Positions 51,451 to 61,806 of a stretch of DNA of 64,000 nt are shown here, piece by piece (within the stretch, counting starts at the first letter, position 1; each line of letters starts with the position of its first letter). Source of the stretch: JBMDXB01 sp048594975. GTDB taxonomy: Bacteria; Acidobacteriota; Vicinamibacteria; Vicinamibacterales; 2-12-FULL-66-21. The position numbers and the translations under genes are program-made. Location: contig JBMDXQ010000067.1 of assembly GCA_048594975.1 (NCBI GenBank), forward strand, positions 1 to 64,000, in the 5' to 3' direction. The notes beneath the pieces are model-generated. The model did no database searches. It saw nothing but the letters and a program-made list of their open reading frames with translations, and was not told where the DNA came from.

Positions 51451-52620
51451 CAGGGCGACCGTCGTGGCCCGCGCGGCTGTTTCGGGTCCTGCTGTGTCTG
51501 CTGCCTGCCGAGTTCCGAGGGGATTTTGGCGAGGCCATGGCGGCCGACGTCGATGGCGCCGCAAGGCGAGATGTCGGCTTCTGGTGGCGTGAGATCCGCA
51601 GCCTCGGGCGCGCGGCTGTCCGCGAGCACGTCGACGCCCTGCGGCAGGACGTGAAGTACGCGTTTCGTACGATGCGGCGGACGCCGGGCTTCACATTGAT
51701 GGCGGTGCTGATGCTCGCGCTCGGCACCGGCGTCAATGTCGCGATGTTCGAGCTCGGCGACACAATGCGGGACATCTTGACGAACTACACGACGCCAGGA
51801 TTCTTCTCGCTGATGAAAGTGCCGATTGTGGCCGGCCGGGCGTTCTCTGCTGACGATACGCGCGCGTCGACGCCGGTCACCATCGTGAACCAGATGCTGG
51901 CCACGCGGATTCGGCCGGATGGCGGGGTGATCGGACAGCGGATCCTTGTGAAATTCCAATCGGGTCCGGCGGCCGCCGCGCCCGTCGAGCGTCGGCGTCA
52001 TTGCCAACACGCGTAGCAGCGGCGTCGACACGCGTGTCCGCAACGAAGCATACGTGCCCTACGCGCAGAATCCAGTGGTTGGGTTTCAGATCGTTGCCGA
52101 GGCGCACGTCGGCCGCGAGGGCGAAGCCGCGAACCAGATGCGTGCCGCCGTTCGGGCGCTCCGGCCGGATCTCGTGGTCGGGCCGCCGCGGTCAATGGAG
52201 GCGCTGATCCGTCAACGCATGGGAGCCACGCCGTTTGGCGCTTGGCTCCTAAGCGTGATCGCTGCACTCGCCGTCGCGCTGGCAGCGATCGGCCTGATGG
52301 CGACGATCGGCTGGTGGGTACGCCAGCGTACGCGCGAACTCGGCGTGCGGATCGCCCTTGGCGCGACTCGCCGCGGCGTAACGAGACTGGTCTTCCGCCA
52401 AGGCATGACTCTGGCCGCGGTGGGCGTGGGTCTCGGCTCCGCGGTTGCCGTCGGCGTGACCCGCTACCTCACGGGATGGATCTACGGCGTGACACCACTC
52501 GACAAACCCACGTTCGCGGGCTGCGCAACGCTCATGCTGCTGGTCGCCGTGTGCGCCGTGTACTTTCCCGTGCGCAGGGCTACATCGGTCGAACCCGTGG
52601 TCGCGCTCAGAGCAGAGTAG
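51447..52620 (+). pseudogene. decayed MacB-like permease (acidobacterial duplicated orphan permease type)
   Basis: The first frame reads RLFRVLLCLLPAEFRGDFGE, LRQDVKYAFRTMRRTPGFTL and LALGTGVNVAMF, then jumps without a large body to TPGFFSLMKVPIVAGRAFSA; the second frame, after a shift near 52016, reads LSVIAALAVALAAIGLMATI and GVRIALGATRRGVTRLVFRQ to ALRAE. Intact members are about 800 residues; here only about 380 remain, so the central first FtsX domain and most of the periplasmic part are deleted and the frame is broken. This family is a hallmark of Acidobacteriota. Confidence 0.8.
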
Positions 52621-52988
52621 CCTCGCTTCGCTGAGATCTTGCGAAATCGCGCGTTCTCAGCTCAGTTGAATTCCCGGAGATGCTACGTTCAAGTTGCGTC
52701 TACGAAAAGATCTGACGACCTGATCCTATGCAATTCCTTCTCAGAGCGGTCGGCTTTGATTCTGGACAACATCCGCTTCGGTCGGGACGCGATCGTTAGG
52801 TCGCGGTAAACGTCGATCTGGTGACCGAGTGCGTTGCGCCGGGCGTTGATCAACGCGCGCGCCACTCAGGGTCTTGATACAGCTCGTAATCTAAGGCCGG
52901 AAGCCAGAAGGGCGGTTCGTAACTACCCCCAACATCCGATCACCCCGGTGGCTTCCGCCTCTCAGCGGAAGCTCCGATGCGGCGACGT
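52621..52988. other. non-coding end of the decayed zone
   Basis: No gene, repeat array, terminator or RNA recognised. Composition is lower in GC than the surroundings, and small open frames lack protein-like sequence. Confidence 0.5.
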
Positions 52989-54899
52989 TCACGGGACGAT
53001 GTGCCATCCTTCCGCGGTTTTGCGCCAGTGCACGCGGGTCGGGCCGACCGTCACGGTGATCTGCTCAGCCGCTTGGCTCATTTCTACCCCTAAGCGCGTC
53101 GCTCCCGGTCTGTCGGGCTGCAGCACGGTCACGAGTGCGCGATCCGCCGCGGGCTCCACCTCTTTCAGGCTGAGGACGCTCACGGGCCGGATCCAGCCTT
53201 CCGGCGCTTCAATGTCGGCGTGGAGATCCCCCCACGTATGAATCATCAGCGAGGCGGATGTTTGTTGAATGACGTTGTACAGGCGATTCCGCGAGAGTGT
53301 TTGAATTGGCGCGTAGGTATGAAACCGCAGCTCCACCGACTGAGGCTGCGGCGTCACGATCTCGTCCAGGATGACCCACACCGTGTTCTGCACGAAGGCA
53401 ACGTGCCGCCGCACGCGCGTCGTCTCCACATCGTAGGCGCCGTCGGCGACGCCGACGAGCGTCGTCGTATCCTTCCCCTCGGTCGGACCGAGAAGCCTCC
53501 CGACCTTTCCGCGCGCTTGTCCCTTGCCGCCGATGAGCACCGTGTTGTGCCCCCGAGTCCCGATCTCGTAGTAGCCGTATCGCTTTGCGCTGAAGTAGTC
53601 GGCAGGATACGGACGACTGCCAAGTTCGACGAGCAGCATCGTGTCGCCGACCCCGACGTTGATGTGATTGAGATCGAGATGCGTGTGGTTTGCCGCGAGC
53701 GATCCGTTCTTGAACGCGAGGAAGAACGGCGGGTCGGGCTGCCGCGGCGACATGAAGCCCCAGCCGATCGACGGAAAGACGAACGTCGGCTCGACACGAG
53801 GGGTGAAGGACGCCTGGCTCTCGGGCAGCCACGGGTCGCCGACCGGGCGCCAGAGCAGCGCGAGCGATTCGGCCGGCCAGCCCTCACCTTCCAGCGACGG
53901 CGCTGCCGCCCGATCCTGGAACCAGACGAAGTCGGGGTTCTGATACTCGCGTCCGAGCAGGTAGAGGATCGGATCGCTGACGCGGCTGTTGGAGTCGCCG
54001 AAGCCGGCCGTGACCGTCCTGCCCGGATTGAAGACGATGGGAAAGTAGCCGGTGCGCTTCGCGCCGGGGAGCGCGAAGCGCTCGGCCCCGCCGGGCCGCC
54101 CGCTGCGCCGCAGCGCTTCGGCGGCGATGAACGCGTAGCGGTGGCCGTACCTCCAGTACCCCGTCCCCTCGTCCCAGCCGCCGTCTTCCGCGAGATGGTT
54201 CCAGTAGTGGTCCATCCCCGGTACCGCGGTGTGCAGGACCCGCTCGCTCAGCTCGCTTTCCCGTGCGAACGCCAGCGCCGCGACGGCGGCGCCGCCGTTG
54301 CAGACCGGGTTCCAGTTGTGGCGCGCGGTGACGAACGACGCCTTTTTGGCAACCGCGTCGAGGTACGGCTGCAGCCCGCGACGCTCCACACCCGTCCTCA
54401 CCGCGGCGCGCTCCCCGGGCGTGAGGTCGTGATAGAGCCAGTCGTATGCCAGCCCGAACGTGAGGCAGTTCTCGCCGGTCATCAAGTCGTAGGGCGGGTT
54501 GTGCGCCGTGTCGACCCAGATGCGCCAGTCGTCTATCGCCCGGCGCAGCTCGGCGACCGCGGCGTCGCGGTACTTGCGATCGCGCGTGAGCGTGAACGCC
54601 ATCGCATAGGTGAGCACGCGGCCCTGCAGCGCCCGGGCCGAGGCGATGCCTTTCCGTTCCCCCGGCGGATCCGGCTCGCCGCGCTTCGTGATGGACGGGA
54701 CGATCGGCGGCGCGGCGAGCAGCCGATCGGCGCGCTGCAACAGCCGGCGCGCAACCGGTTCGAGCGCCGGGTGCTTCGCGCGCGCCGCGAGCGCCGGAAC
54801 GTCGGTGGCGCCGAAGAGCAGCCGAGGGTGGTCCGGCGTCTGCGCAGCCAGCAGGGCCGCGCACGCGAACGGCAGGAGCACGACGGGTCGGATGGTCAT
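52989..54899 (-). CDS. heparinase II/III-like exported protein
   Basis: A secreted polysaccharide-lyase-type protein of 636 residues with a signal peptide (RPVVLLPFACAALLAAQTP, near 4-22). Helical first half with ENCLTFGLAYDWLYHDLTPGE and ARHNWNPVCNGG, then EDGGWDEGTGYWRYGHRYA, and a beta-sheet second half with NHTHLDLNHI and RYGYYEIGTRGHNTVLIGG, the catalytic His/Tyr region of heparinase II/III. It is likely to degrade an acidic polysaccharide; the substrate is unknown. ATG 54899 overlaps the upstream patatin stop by four bases (ATGA). Confidence 0.88.
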   Translation of the reverse strand: MTIRPVVLLPFACAALLAAQTPDHPRLLFGATDVPALAARAKHPALEPVARRLLQRADRLLAAPPIVPSITKRGEPDPPGERKGIASARALQGRVLTYAMAFTLTRDRKYRDAAVAELRRAIDDWRIWVDTAHNPPYDLMTGENCLTFGLAYDWLYHDLTPGERAAVRTGVERRGLQPYLDAVAKKASFVTARHNWNPVCNGGAAVAALAFARESELSERVLHTAVPGMDHYWNHLAEDGGWDEGTGYWRYGHRYAFIAAEALRRSGRPGGAERFALPGAKRTGYFPIVFNPGRTVTAGFGDSNSRVSDPILYLLGREYQNPDFVWFQDRAAAPSLEGEGWPAESLALLWRPVGDPWLPESQASFTPRVEPTFVFPSIGWGFMSPRQPDPPFFLAFKNGSLAANHTHLDLNHINVGVGDTMLLVELGSRPYPADYFSAKRYGYYEIGTRGHNTVLIGGKGQARGKVGRLLGPTEGKDTTTLVGVADGAYDVETTRVRRHVAFVQNTVWVILDEIVTPQPQSVELRFHTYAPIQTLSRNRLYNVIQQTSASLMIHTWGDLHADIEAPEGWIRPVSVLSLKEVEPAADRALVTVLQPDRPGATRLGVEMSQAAEQITVTVGPTRVHWRKTAEGWHIVP

Positions 54900-57043
54900 G
54901 GCGTCTTGACGCTTTCGGTTCGGCCGGAGGTGCACTCGCCGGAACCCGGCGCGTCCTTCAAGGCGAGGTACGCGGCCAGCTGCTGCTTGTTCGCGGGCGT
55001 TTCCCACGCGTCATGGAGGTCGCGGACCTCGCCCGGCGTGAGCTGCCAGGACAGCGGGGGGTTCTTCATCCTGCCGGGCGAGCCGGGAACGGGCAGATCG
55101 AAGGCGAACTCGAAGGAGCGGATGGCCACGCCGCGCCGGCACCAGAGCCGCTGCAGGAAGTCGAGCTCCGTTTCCGCGCGCTCCCGCTGCCCGGCCGTGC
55201 GCACGCTGAGGAGCGTCTTGATCGGCCCGATCGACTCGTAGGACCAGGCACGCTCCCTCGGCGCGGGCGCCGCCGGAAGCGGGCTCGAGCGGATCCGGAT
55301 GAACGCCACCGCGGTGTTTTCGAACTCGTTTTCGCGGCCGGCCATGGCGGCGTCGAGCCAGCGCATCGCGATCCCCATGCCGGTGTTGTCGTAGTAACCG
55401 CCGTCCGCGTAGTGCCAGGCCTGGACACCGGGCGCGGGCCCGGCTGCGGCGATCGGGGTGACGTAGGGGAAGGTCGCCGAGAGCCGGGCGGCGGTCGGAA
55501 TCTCGATGTCGTATCCCGGATAGCGGTTCGCCACCGTCTCGATGTTCCATTCTTTCGGCGGCGCGAAGGTGGCGAACGCGAATCGCTGCCCGCTTTCGAC
55601 GCCGGTCGCGTTCAGCGCCATCGACGGGCGCCACCCCGCGCGCACGCCGGCCGCCCAGTCCGCGAGCGTGTCGGACGGCGACGACAGGTGGCGTCGCCAC
55701 GCCTGCTCCATCGCCCACCCGCGGTCCTTCTCGAATCGGTAAAAGACGATGGGGACGATGGTCCGCCACAAATCAGGAAAGGCGAGCCCCCACCCGACCT
55801 CGCTGAGGCTCCCGGAGGTCGCCGCCATCACCGCCGCCTCGAGCTCCGCCGGCAACGGCGGGCGGTCGGGGCGGAGCGAGGACAGGTAGTACATCGTGCC
55901 CACGCTGCCGCCCGAGACGCTGCTGACGAACCTCGCCGACCTGTTGAACTGCGGCCAGCGTGCCTGGATCCCGGTCAGTACCGTTGCGCCCCATCCCGCC
56001 GCCTGGATCCCGCCGCCATCCACGGCGACGACGGTCAGCAGCCGTTCCCGGGTTCGGGCGATCTCGTACGGCGTCGGCAATTCGAGCGGCGCCGCCGCCC
56101 GCCGCAGCGCGAAATAATGATCGGACGACGAGACGAACGCCAGGATGACGATCCAGGCCACGATCGGCAGGAGCGTCGGCAGGTGGTGACGATCCAGGAA
56201 GAAGGAGACACCGGCGAGGACGACGGTCACGAACGTCGCCAGGATGAGCACGAAGACGAGTGCCGGGACTTCCTGCTGCCGCTCCGGGTGGCCGACGACG
56301 TAGGCTCCCACGTAGAGGACGGCGAAGATCGCGAACACCACCGTCGCGTACGCGTGTGGCGGCAGGAACCGCCCCTTGTCGTCCAGGTATCCAGGGCCGA
56401 GGAACGGGCGCGCCCACGCCGTGAGCCTCCGCAGCGCCACGGCACCGAGACCGAGATCCGGCACACGCGATCGGTGAAGCGGTCGGAACAGCGCCTCCGT
56501 CGAGGGATGCCCGAGGTCGGGGAGCGGCTGATCCCGCTCGGTGATCGCCGCGTGCATTGCGGACGCGGCGAGGATCAGCGCCGTTCCGACGGCTGCGCCG
56601 ACGAGCGCGTGCACGACCGCCGTGCCGAGGCCGAGCGCTCCGTCGGAGGCCGACATGCGGGTGGCGGTCACGACGATAGGTGCCGCGAGCAGGAGGTGCG
56701 CGGCAAAGGTCCAGACGGTGACTTTCCGCCGCGGCGGGCGCCACGGGATCCCGAAGCGCTGCGGGCCGCAGAGCAGGACCGCGCGCCTGGTCGCCATCAC
56801 GACGAGGGCCGCCACGACCGCAAACACCGTGACCGCGGTCAGCCCGTTGGCGGACAGCACGAGCGTGTTGCGAAACATGTCCGGCAGGACGCGCAGCGCG
56901 AACGGCACGTAGGCGAGCAGGAACGCCGCCAGGAGCAGAGGACACCGCTGGACGTAGAGGCGCGGCAGGTGCACGCGCAGCCATCGCGCGAGTCCGTCCG
57001 GGGCTTCCGGTTCCGCAACCGTAGGAGCGGTCGTCGTGCTCAT
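54896..57043 (-). CDS. membrane patatin-like phospholipase
   Basis: A 715-residue protein with about seven hydrophobic spans in the N-terminal half and a cytoplasmic patatin domain after residue 340: the oxyanion DGGGIQAAGWG, the nucleophile Ser in SVSGGSVG (GxSxG) and the catalytic Asp in ADGGYYDNTG. It probably hydrolyses phospholipids or other acyl esters at the membrane. Its stop overlaps the start of the heparinase-like gene, so the pair is co-transcribed. The pairing of a membrane lipase with an exported lyase is unexplained. Confidence 0.85.
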   Translation of the reverse strand: MSTTTAPTVAEPEAPDGLARWLRVHLPRLYVQRCPLLLAAFLLAYVPFALRVLPDMFRNTLVLSANGLTAVTVFAVVAALVVMATRRAVLLCGPQRFGIPWRPPRRKVTVWTFAAHLLLAAPIVVTATRMSASDGALGLGTAVVHALVGAAVGTALILAASAMHAAITERDQPLPDLGHPSTEALFRPLHRSRVPDLGLGAVALRRLTAWARPFLGPGYLDDKGRFLPPHAYATVVFAIFAVLYVGAYVVGHPERQQEVPALVFVLILATFVTVVLAGVSFFLDRHHLPTLLPIVAWIVILAFVSSSDHYFALRRAAAPLELPTPYEIARTRERLLTVVAVDGGGIQAAGWGATVLTGIQARWPQFNRSARFVSSVSGGSVGTMYYLSSLRPDRPPLPAELEAAVMAATSGSLSEVGWGLAFPDLWRTIVPIVFYRFEKDRGWAMEQAWRRHLSSPSDTLADWAAGVRAGWRPSMALNATGVESGQRFAFATFAPPKEWNIETVANRYPGYDIEIPTAARLSATFPYVTPIAAAGPAPGVQAWHYADGGYYDNTGMGIAMRWLDAAMAGRENEFENTAVAFIRIRSSPLPAAPAPRERAWSYESIGPIKTLLSVRTAGQRERAETELDFLQRLWCRRGVAIRSFEFAFDLPVPGSPGRMKNPPLSWQLTPGEVRDLHDAWETPANKQQLAAYLALKDAPGSGECTSGRTESVKTP

Positions 57044-57102
57044 GAGACCAGCGCCTTCCGCCAGTCGAACTGCACGCCGCGCATCCTAACACGGTGACCC
57101 GG

Positions 57103-57157
57103 GGGGATCGGGCGAACGGGTGATCCGGCGATCGGGTGATCGTGCGATCGGTGATCG
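57103..57157. repeat. octamer version of the intergenic repeat (GGNGATCG)
   Basis: Consecutive 8-base units GGGGATCG, GGCGAACG, GGTGATCC, GGCGATCG, GGTGATCG and TGCGATCG run from 57103 to 57150, with a 7-base unit last. It is the only array here whose step is eight rather than seven. It lies between the patatin start and the PIN remnant. Confidence 0.75.
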
Positions 57158-57172
57158 CCGCGACCACACGCG

Positions 57173-57509
57173 CTACTGCCCCGGAACGCGCGCCATCGCC
57201 CGGTCCATCGTGATCAGGCGCAGTCCAGGTGCACGGCCGTCGCCGCGATCAGGCGATCTCCGCGCTCCGGAATGGTGCAGAGCCCCCCGCGCTCAGGACA
57301 ATGGAGGGCGTGAGATCGGCGGCGACGAACCGGCCCGACGGCAGCAGCCACTCGGCCCAGCGGCTGAATCCACCATCGCATCGGAGGTCGCCGCGGCGGA
57401 TTGCCTCGGCGACCTCGGCGAGGACGAGCACCGGCACGTAAATGGTCGCCTGGCCGCTACGAAAGTGGGTTTTCGGAGCGAATGGGCCCGGGTTGACCTT
57501 CACGTTCAT
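57173..57509 (-). pseudogene. PIN-domain (VapC-type) toxin remnant
   Basis: The minus strand reads PVLVLAEVAEAIRRGDL and SGRFVAADLTPSIVLSAGG, then after a frameshift DRLIAATAVHLDCA and, in a third register, LITMDRAMARVPGQ to a stop at 57173. These are the middle and C-terminal motifs of a PIN nuclease. The N-terminal DTH/DTS motif is lost and at least one frameshift is present; no antitoxin gene was found. Confidence 0.65.
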
Positions 57510-57521
57510 GAATATTCCGGG

Positions 57522-58253
57522 CTAGTGCTCCAGCGCGGCGGCGATCGCGTCGGCGACGCGCTCGACGGTCGTGCCGGCCGTGTCCATGGTCACCGCAGCC
57601 TGCGCGTACAGCGGTTCGCGCGACGCCAGCAGCGCGCGCAGGTCCGCCATGGCCTGCGGGTGATCCGCCATCGGCCGGCGATCGCCCTGGCGCACGACGC
57701 GGTTCCAGTGATCCTCGGGACGGGCGCGCAGCCACACGGTCGTGGTCGCGCGGCGCAGCAGCGCGTAGGTTCCCGGTGAGGTGACGATGCCGCCGCCGGT
57801 AGCGAGCACCATCGGGCGGTTCTCCGCGAGCACCTGCTCGAGCGTCTCCCGCTCCAGCCGGCGGTAGTAGTCCTCGCCGTGCAGCGAGAACAGCTCGCTC
57901 AGGGTGAGATCGGCGGCCTGCTCGATTCGCCGATCCAGCTCGACGAACGGGACCCGGAGACGCCGCGCGAGACGGCGGCCCACGGAGGTCTTGCCGGCGC
58001 CGCGCAGGCCGAGCAGTGCCACGATGCGCGGCGGACCGCCGTCCTCGGTCAGCAGCGCCGCCGCCGTCGTGTCCAGCGCACGTGCGAGGTCGGCCAGCCG
58101 GCGGACGGAGATGTTGCCGCGGCCGGCTTCGAGCTGGACGAGGTACCTGGGGGAAACGCCCGACCGCTCGGCGACGTCGCGGAGCGTCCAGCCTTTCTCG
58201 ATCCGCCGCGCGCGAGTGCGGCGGCCCAGCGCGGCCAGGACGGGGTCGACCAT
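57522..58253 (-). CDS. boxR: BzdR/BoxR-type regulator (XRE HTH + shikimate-kinase-like domain)
   Basis: A 243-residue fusion: XRE helix-turn-helix (TLRDVAERSGVSPRYLVQLE, about residues 23-42) and a shikimate-kinase-like P-loop domain (GLRGAGKTSVGRRLARRL, about 82-99; C-terminal DHPQAMADLRALL). This architecture is that of BzdR/BoxR, the repressor of benzoate/benzoyl-CoA genes whose kinase-like domain binds benzoyl-CoA instead of shikimate. It is divergent from boxC with a shared intergenic control region. A TATATT box (58263-58268, minus strand) ends 9 bases before its ATG. Confidence 0.88.
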   Translation of the reverse strand: MVDPVLAALGRRTRARRIEKGWTLRDVAERSGVSPRYLVQLEAGRGNISVRRLADLARALDTTAAALLTEDGGPPRIVALLGLRGAGKTSVGRRLARRLRVPFVELDRRIEQAADLTLSELFSLHGEDYYRRLERETLEQVLAENRPMVLATGGGIVTSPGTYALLRRATTTVWLRARPEDHWNRVVRQGDRRPMADHPQAMADLRALLASREPLYAQAAVTMDTAGTTVERVADAIAAALEH

Positions 58254-58262
58254 CCGGGCCGC

Positions 58263-58334
58263 AATATACTACACACTAGTGCTGGTGTAGTGCACTATAG
58301 TGCCTTGACAGCGCGCGCGCCGGACGGGTACCCT
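58263..58334. promoter_or_regulatory. divergent boxR-boxC promoter/operator region
   Basis: TAGTGC occurs three times on the plus strand at 58277, 58288 and 58298, spaced 11 and 10 bases, about one helical turn. They form palindromes CACTAGTG (58274-58281) and GCACTATAGTGC (58292-58303). Right next to them is a plus-strand promoter: TTGACA (58305-58310), 18 bases, TACCCT (58329-58334), then 7 bases to the boxC ATG. The boxR -10 (58263-58268) lies on the other side. The three sites are a likely BoxR operator. Confidence 0.7.
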
Positions 58335-58341
58335 TGCCTCG

Positions 58342-60003
58342 ATGGTCACCCCCACCAGGGCGCCCGAGTTGCGCGTCGCCTTCGAGACCTCTCCCGATCG
58401 CTACCGCCACTGGAAGTTGTCGTTCCACGGCCCGGTCGCGACCCTCTCCATGGACGTGCAGGAGGACGGCGGACTGTCGCCGGAGTACCGGCTGAAGCTC
58501 AACTCGTACGACCTCGGGGTCGACATCGAGCTCGCCGATGCCGTTCAGCGCATCCGCTTCGAGCACCCCGAGGTCCTCGCCGTCGTCATCACCAGCCTGA
58601 AGGAGCGCGTCTTCTGCGCCGGTGCGAACATCTTCATGCTGCGAGGATCGTCGCACGCCTGGAAGGTCAACTTCTGCAAGTTCACCAACGAGACGCGGCT
58701 GGCCATCGAAGACGCCAGCGCGCACTCCGGCCTCAAGTTCCTGGCCGCGCTGAATGGCATCTGCGCCGGCGGCGGGTACGAACTGGCGCTGGCCTGCGAC
58801 GAGATCTTCCTGGTGGACGACGGCAATTCCGCCGTGAGCCTGCCGGAGACGCCGCTGCTCGGCGTGCTCCCCGGCACCGGCGGGTTGACGCGCGTCGTGG
58901 ACAAGCGGAAGGTCCGACGAGACCTCGCGGACTTCTTCAGCACCGTGGCCGAAGGCGTGAAGGGGAAGCGCGCCGTGGAATGGCGCCTCGTCGATGCCGT
59001 CTACCCGACCAGCCAGTTCAAGGAACGCGTCGCGAGGCGGGCGCAGGAGCTGGCCGCGATGTCCGATCGACCCTCGACGGGGTCAGGGATCACGCTCGGC
59101 CCGCTGAACCCGCAGGTTACCGAGGACGCCGTCATCTATTCGAGCGTGTCGCTCGAAATCGACCGCGAGAAGCGTGTCGCCACGCTGACGGTGCGCGCGC
59201 CCGAAGGCCACCAGCCCTCCACGGCGGACGACATCGTGCGAGCCGGCGACCAGTACTGGCCGCTGCGCGCTTTCCGCGAGCTCGATGACGCGCTGCTGCG
59301 GCTGCGCATCACCGAGCCACTGGTCGGCGTCGTTGTCGTGAAGACCGTCGGCGATCCCGCCGCCGTGCTGGCCACGGACGAGACGCTGCTGGCGCACCGC
59401 GGCCACTGGCTGGTGCGCGAGATCGTCCATCACGTCAAGCGTGTGCTGAAGCGCATGGACCTGACGTCGCGGACCTTCTTCGCGTTGGTCGAGCCGGGCA
59501 GCGCGTTTGCCGGCACGCTGTTCGAGCTGGCGCTCGCGGCCGATCGATCCTACATGCTCGACGACCCCGAGCGGCCCAACACCGTCCAGCTCTCGGGAAT
59601 GAACGGCGGACCGTTGCAGATGAGCAACGGCCTCACGCGGCTGGAGACCCGCTTCCTCGCCGACCGCTCCAAGGTCGAGCGTCTGCTGGCGCACGACGGC
59701 GCGTTCGATGCGCCGGAGGCGGGGGAAGCGGGCCTCATCTCGTTCGTGCCGGACGAACTGGACTGGGACGACGAGGTGAGGCTCGCGGTGGAGAGCCGGG
59801 CGGCGTTCTCGCCCGACGCGCTGACCGGCATGGAGGCGAACCTGCGGTTCGCCGGGCCGGAAACCATGGAGACGAAGATCTTCGGCCGCCTGACCGCCTG
59901 GCAGAACTGGATCTTCCAGCGGCCGAACGCGGTCGGCGAGAAGGGCGCGCTGACGGCGTACGGATCCCACACCCGGCCGGAGTTCGACTTCAGCCGAACA
60001 TAG
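58342..60003 (+). CDS. boxC: 2,3-epoxybenzoyl-CoA dihydrolase
   Basis: Ring-opening enzyme of the aerobic benzoyl-CoA (box) pathway: hydrolyses 2,3-epoxybenzoyl-CoA to 3,4-dehydroadipyl-CoA semialdehyde and formate. It has 553 residues with two crotonase-fold halves: VFCAGANIFMLRGSSHAWKV (oxyanion loop, near 93), GICAGGGYELALACDEI, then the second half from VTEDAVIYSSVSLEIDRE. The length and sequence are typical of BoxC. It has its own leaderless-type promoter; boxB follows after a heptad array. Confidence 0.95.
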   Translation: MVTPTRAPELRVAFETSPDRYRHWKLSFHGPVATLSMDVQEDGGLSPEYRLKLNSYDLGVDIELADAVQRIRFEHPEVLAVVITSLKERVFCAGANIFMLRGSSHAWKVNFCKFTNETRLAIEDASAHSGLKFLAALNGICAGGGYELALACDEIFLVDDGNSAVSLPETPLLGVLPGTGGLTRVVDKRKVRRDLADFFSTVAEGVKGKRAVEWRLVDAVYPTSQFKERVARRAQELAAMSDRPSTGSGITLGPLNPQVTEDAVIYSSVSLEIDREKRVATLTVRAPEGHQPSTADDIVRAGDQYWPLRAFRELDDALLRLRITEPLVGVVVVKTVGDPAAVLATDETLLAHRGHWLVREIVHHVKRVLKRMDLTSRTFFALVEPGSAFAGTLFELALAADRSYMLDDPERPNTVQLSGMNGGPLQMSNGLTRLETRFLADRSKVERLLAHDGAFDAPEAGEAGLISFVPDELDWDDEVRLAVESRAAFSPDALTGMEANLRFAGPETMETKIFGRLTAWQNWIFQRPNAVGEKGALTAYGSHTRPEFDFSRT

Positions 60004-60005
60004 TC

Positions 60006-60075
60006 AGTGCCGAATGCCGAATGCCGAATGGTGATTCGAGCATCGTTCGGCATTCGTCATTCAGCATTCGCCATT
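60006..60075. repeat. mirrored heptad array (AATGCCG / CGGCATT)
   Basis: Ten units of seven bases in perfect phase. The first four are AATGCCG or near variants, the last four are CGNCATT, their reverse complement, so the whole tract is an imperfect long inverted repeat with its centre near 60041. It fills the boxC-boxB spacer. The same unit makes the array on the other side of boxB. Confidence 0.93.
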
Positions 60076-60092
60076 GACGAGGATCACCCCTC

Positions 60093-61511
<1,419 letters not shown>

Positions 61512-61519
61512 AACCTGTC

Positions 61520-61698
61520 AATGCCGAATGCCGAATGCCGAATGCCGAATGCCGAATGCTGAATGCCGAATGCCGAATGCTGAATGACGAATGCCGAATG
61601 GCGATGCGAATCAGCAAAGCGGTGTGGCGTCGCCGAATGGGCGGACCCGCACCCGTGTCCGGCATCGCATTCGGCATTCCGCATTCGCATTCGGCATT
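61520..61698. repeat. large mirrored heptad array after boxB
   Basis: Twelve units (AATGCCG and one-base variants such as AATGCTG) run in perfect phase from 61520 to 61603. Inverted units CGGCATT, CCGCATT and CGGCATT run from about 61660 to 61698, with one 6-base unit. The centre, 61604-61659, is unique. The inverted halves could form a long hairpin in the boxB mRNA 3' end. Confidence 0.93.
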
Positions 61699-61806
61699 CG
61701 GTCAATCTGGAGAGGCGAACGCCGGAGTTCGCGGTCGGTGACGCGGCCCTGGTGACGTTCGTGCACTCGCGCTTTTCGCGCGTGAGCCGTTTGGGAGCGT
61801 GTCAGC

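Noticed and set aside
53220..55241. Long plus-strand frame opposite the heparinase-like gene and patatin end
   Set aside because: The minus strand carries signal peptide and catalytic motifs; the plus frame is Arg/Glu-rich without any domain.
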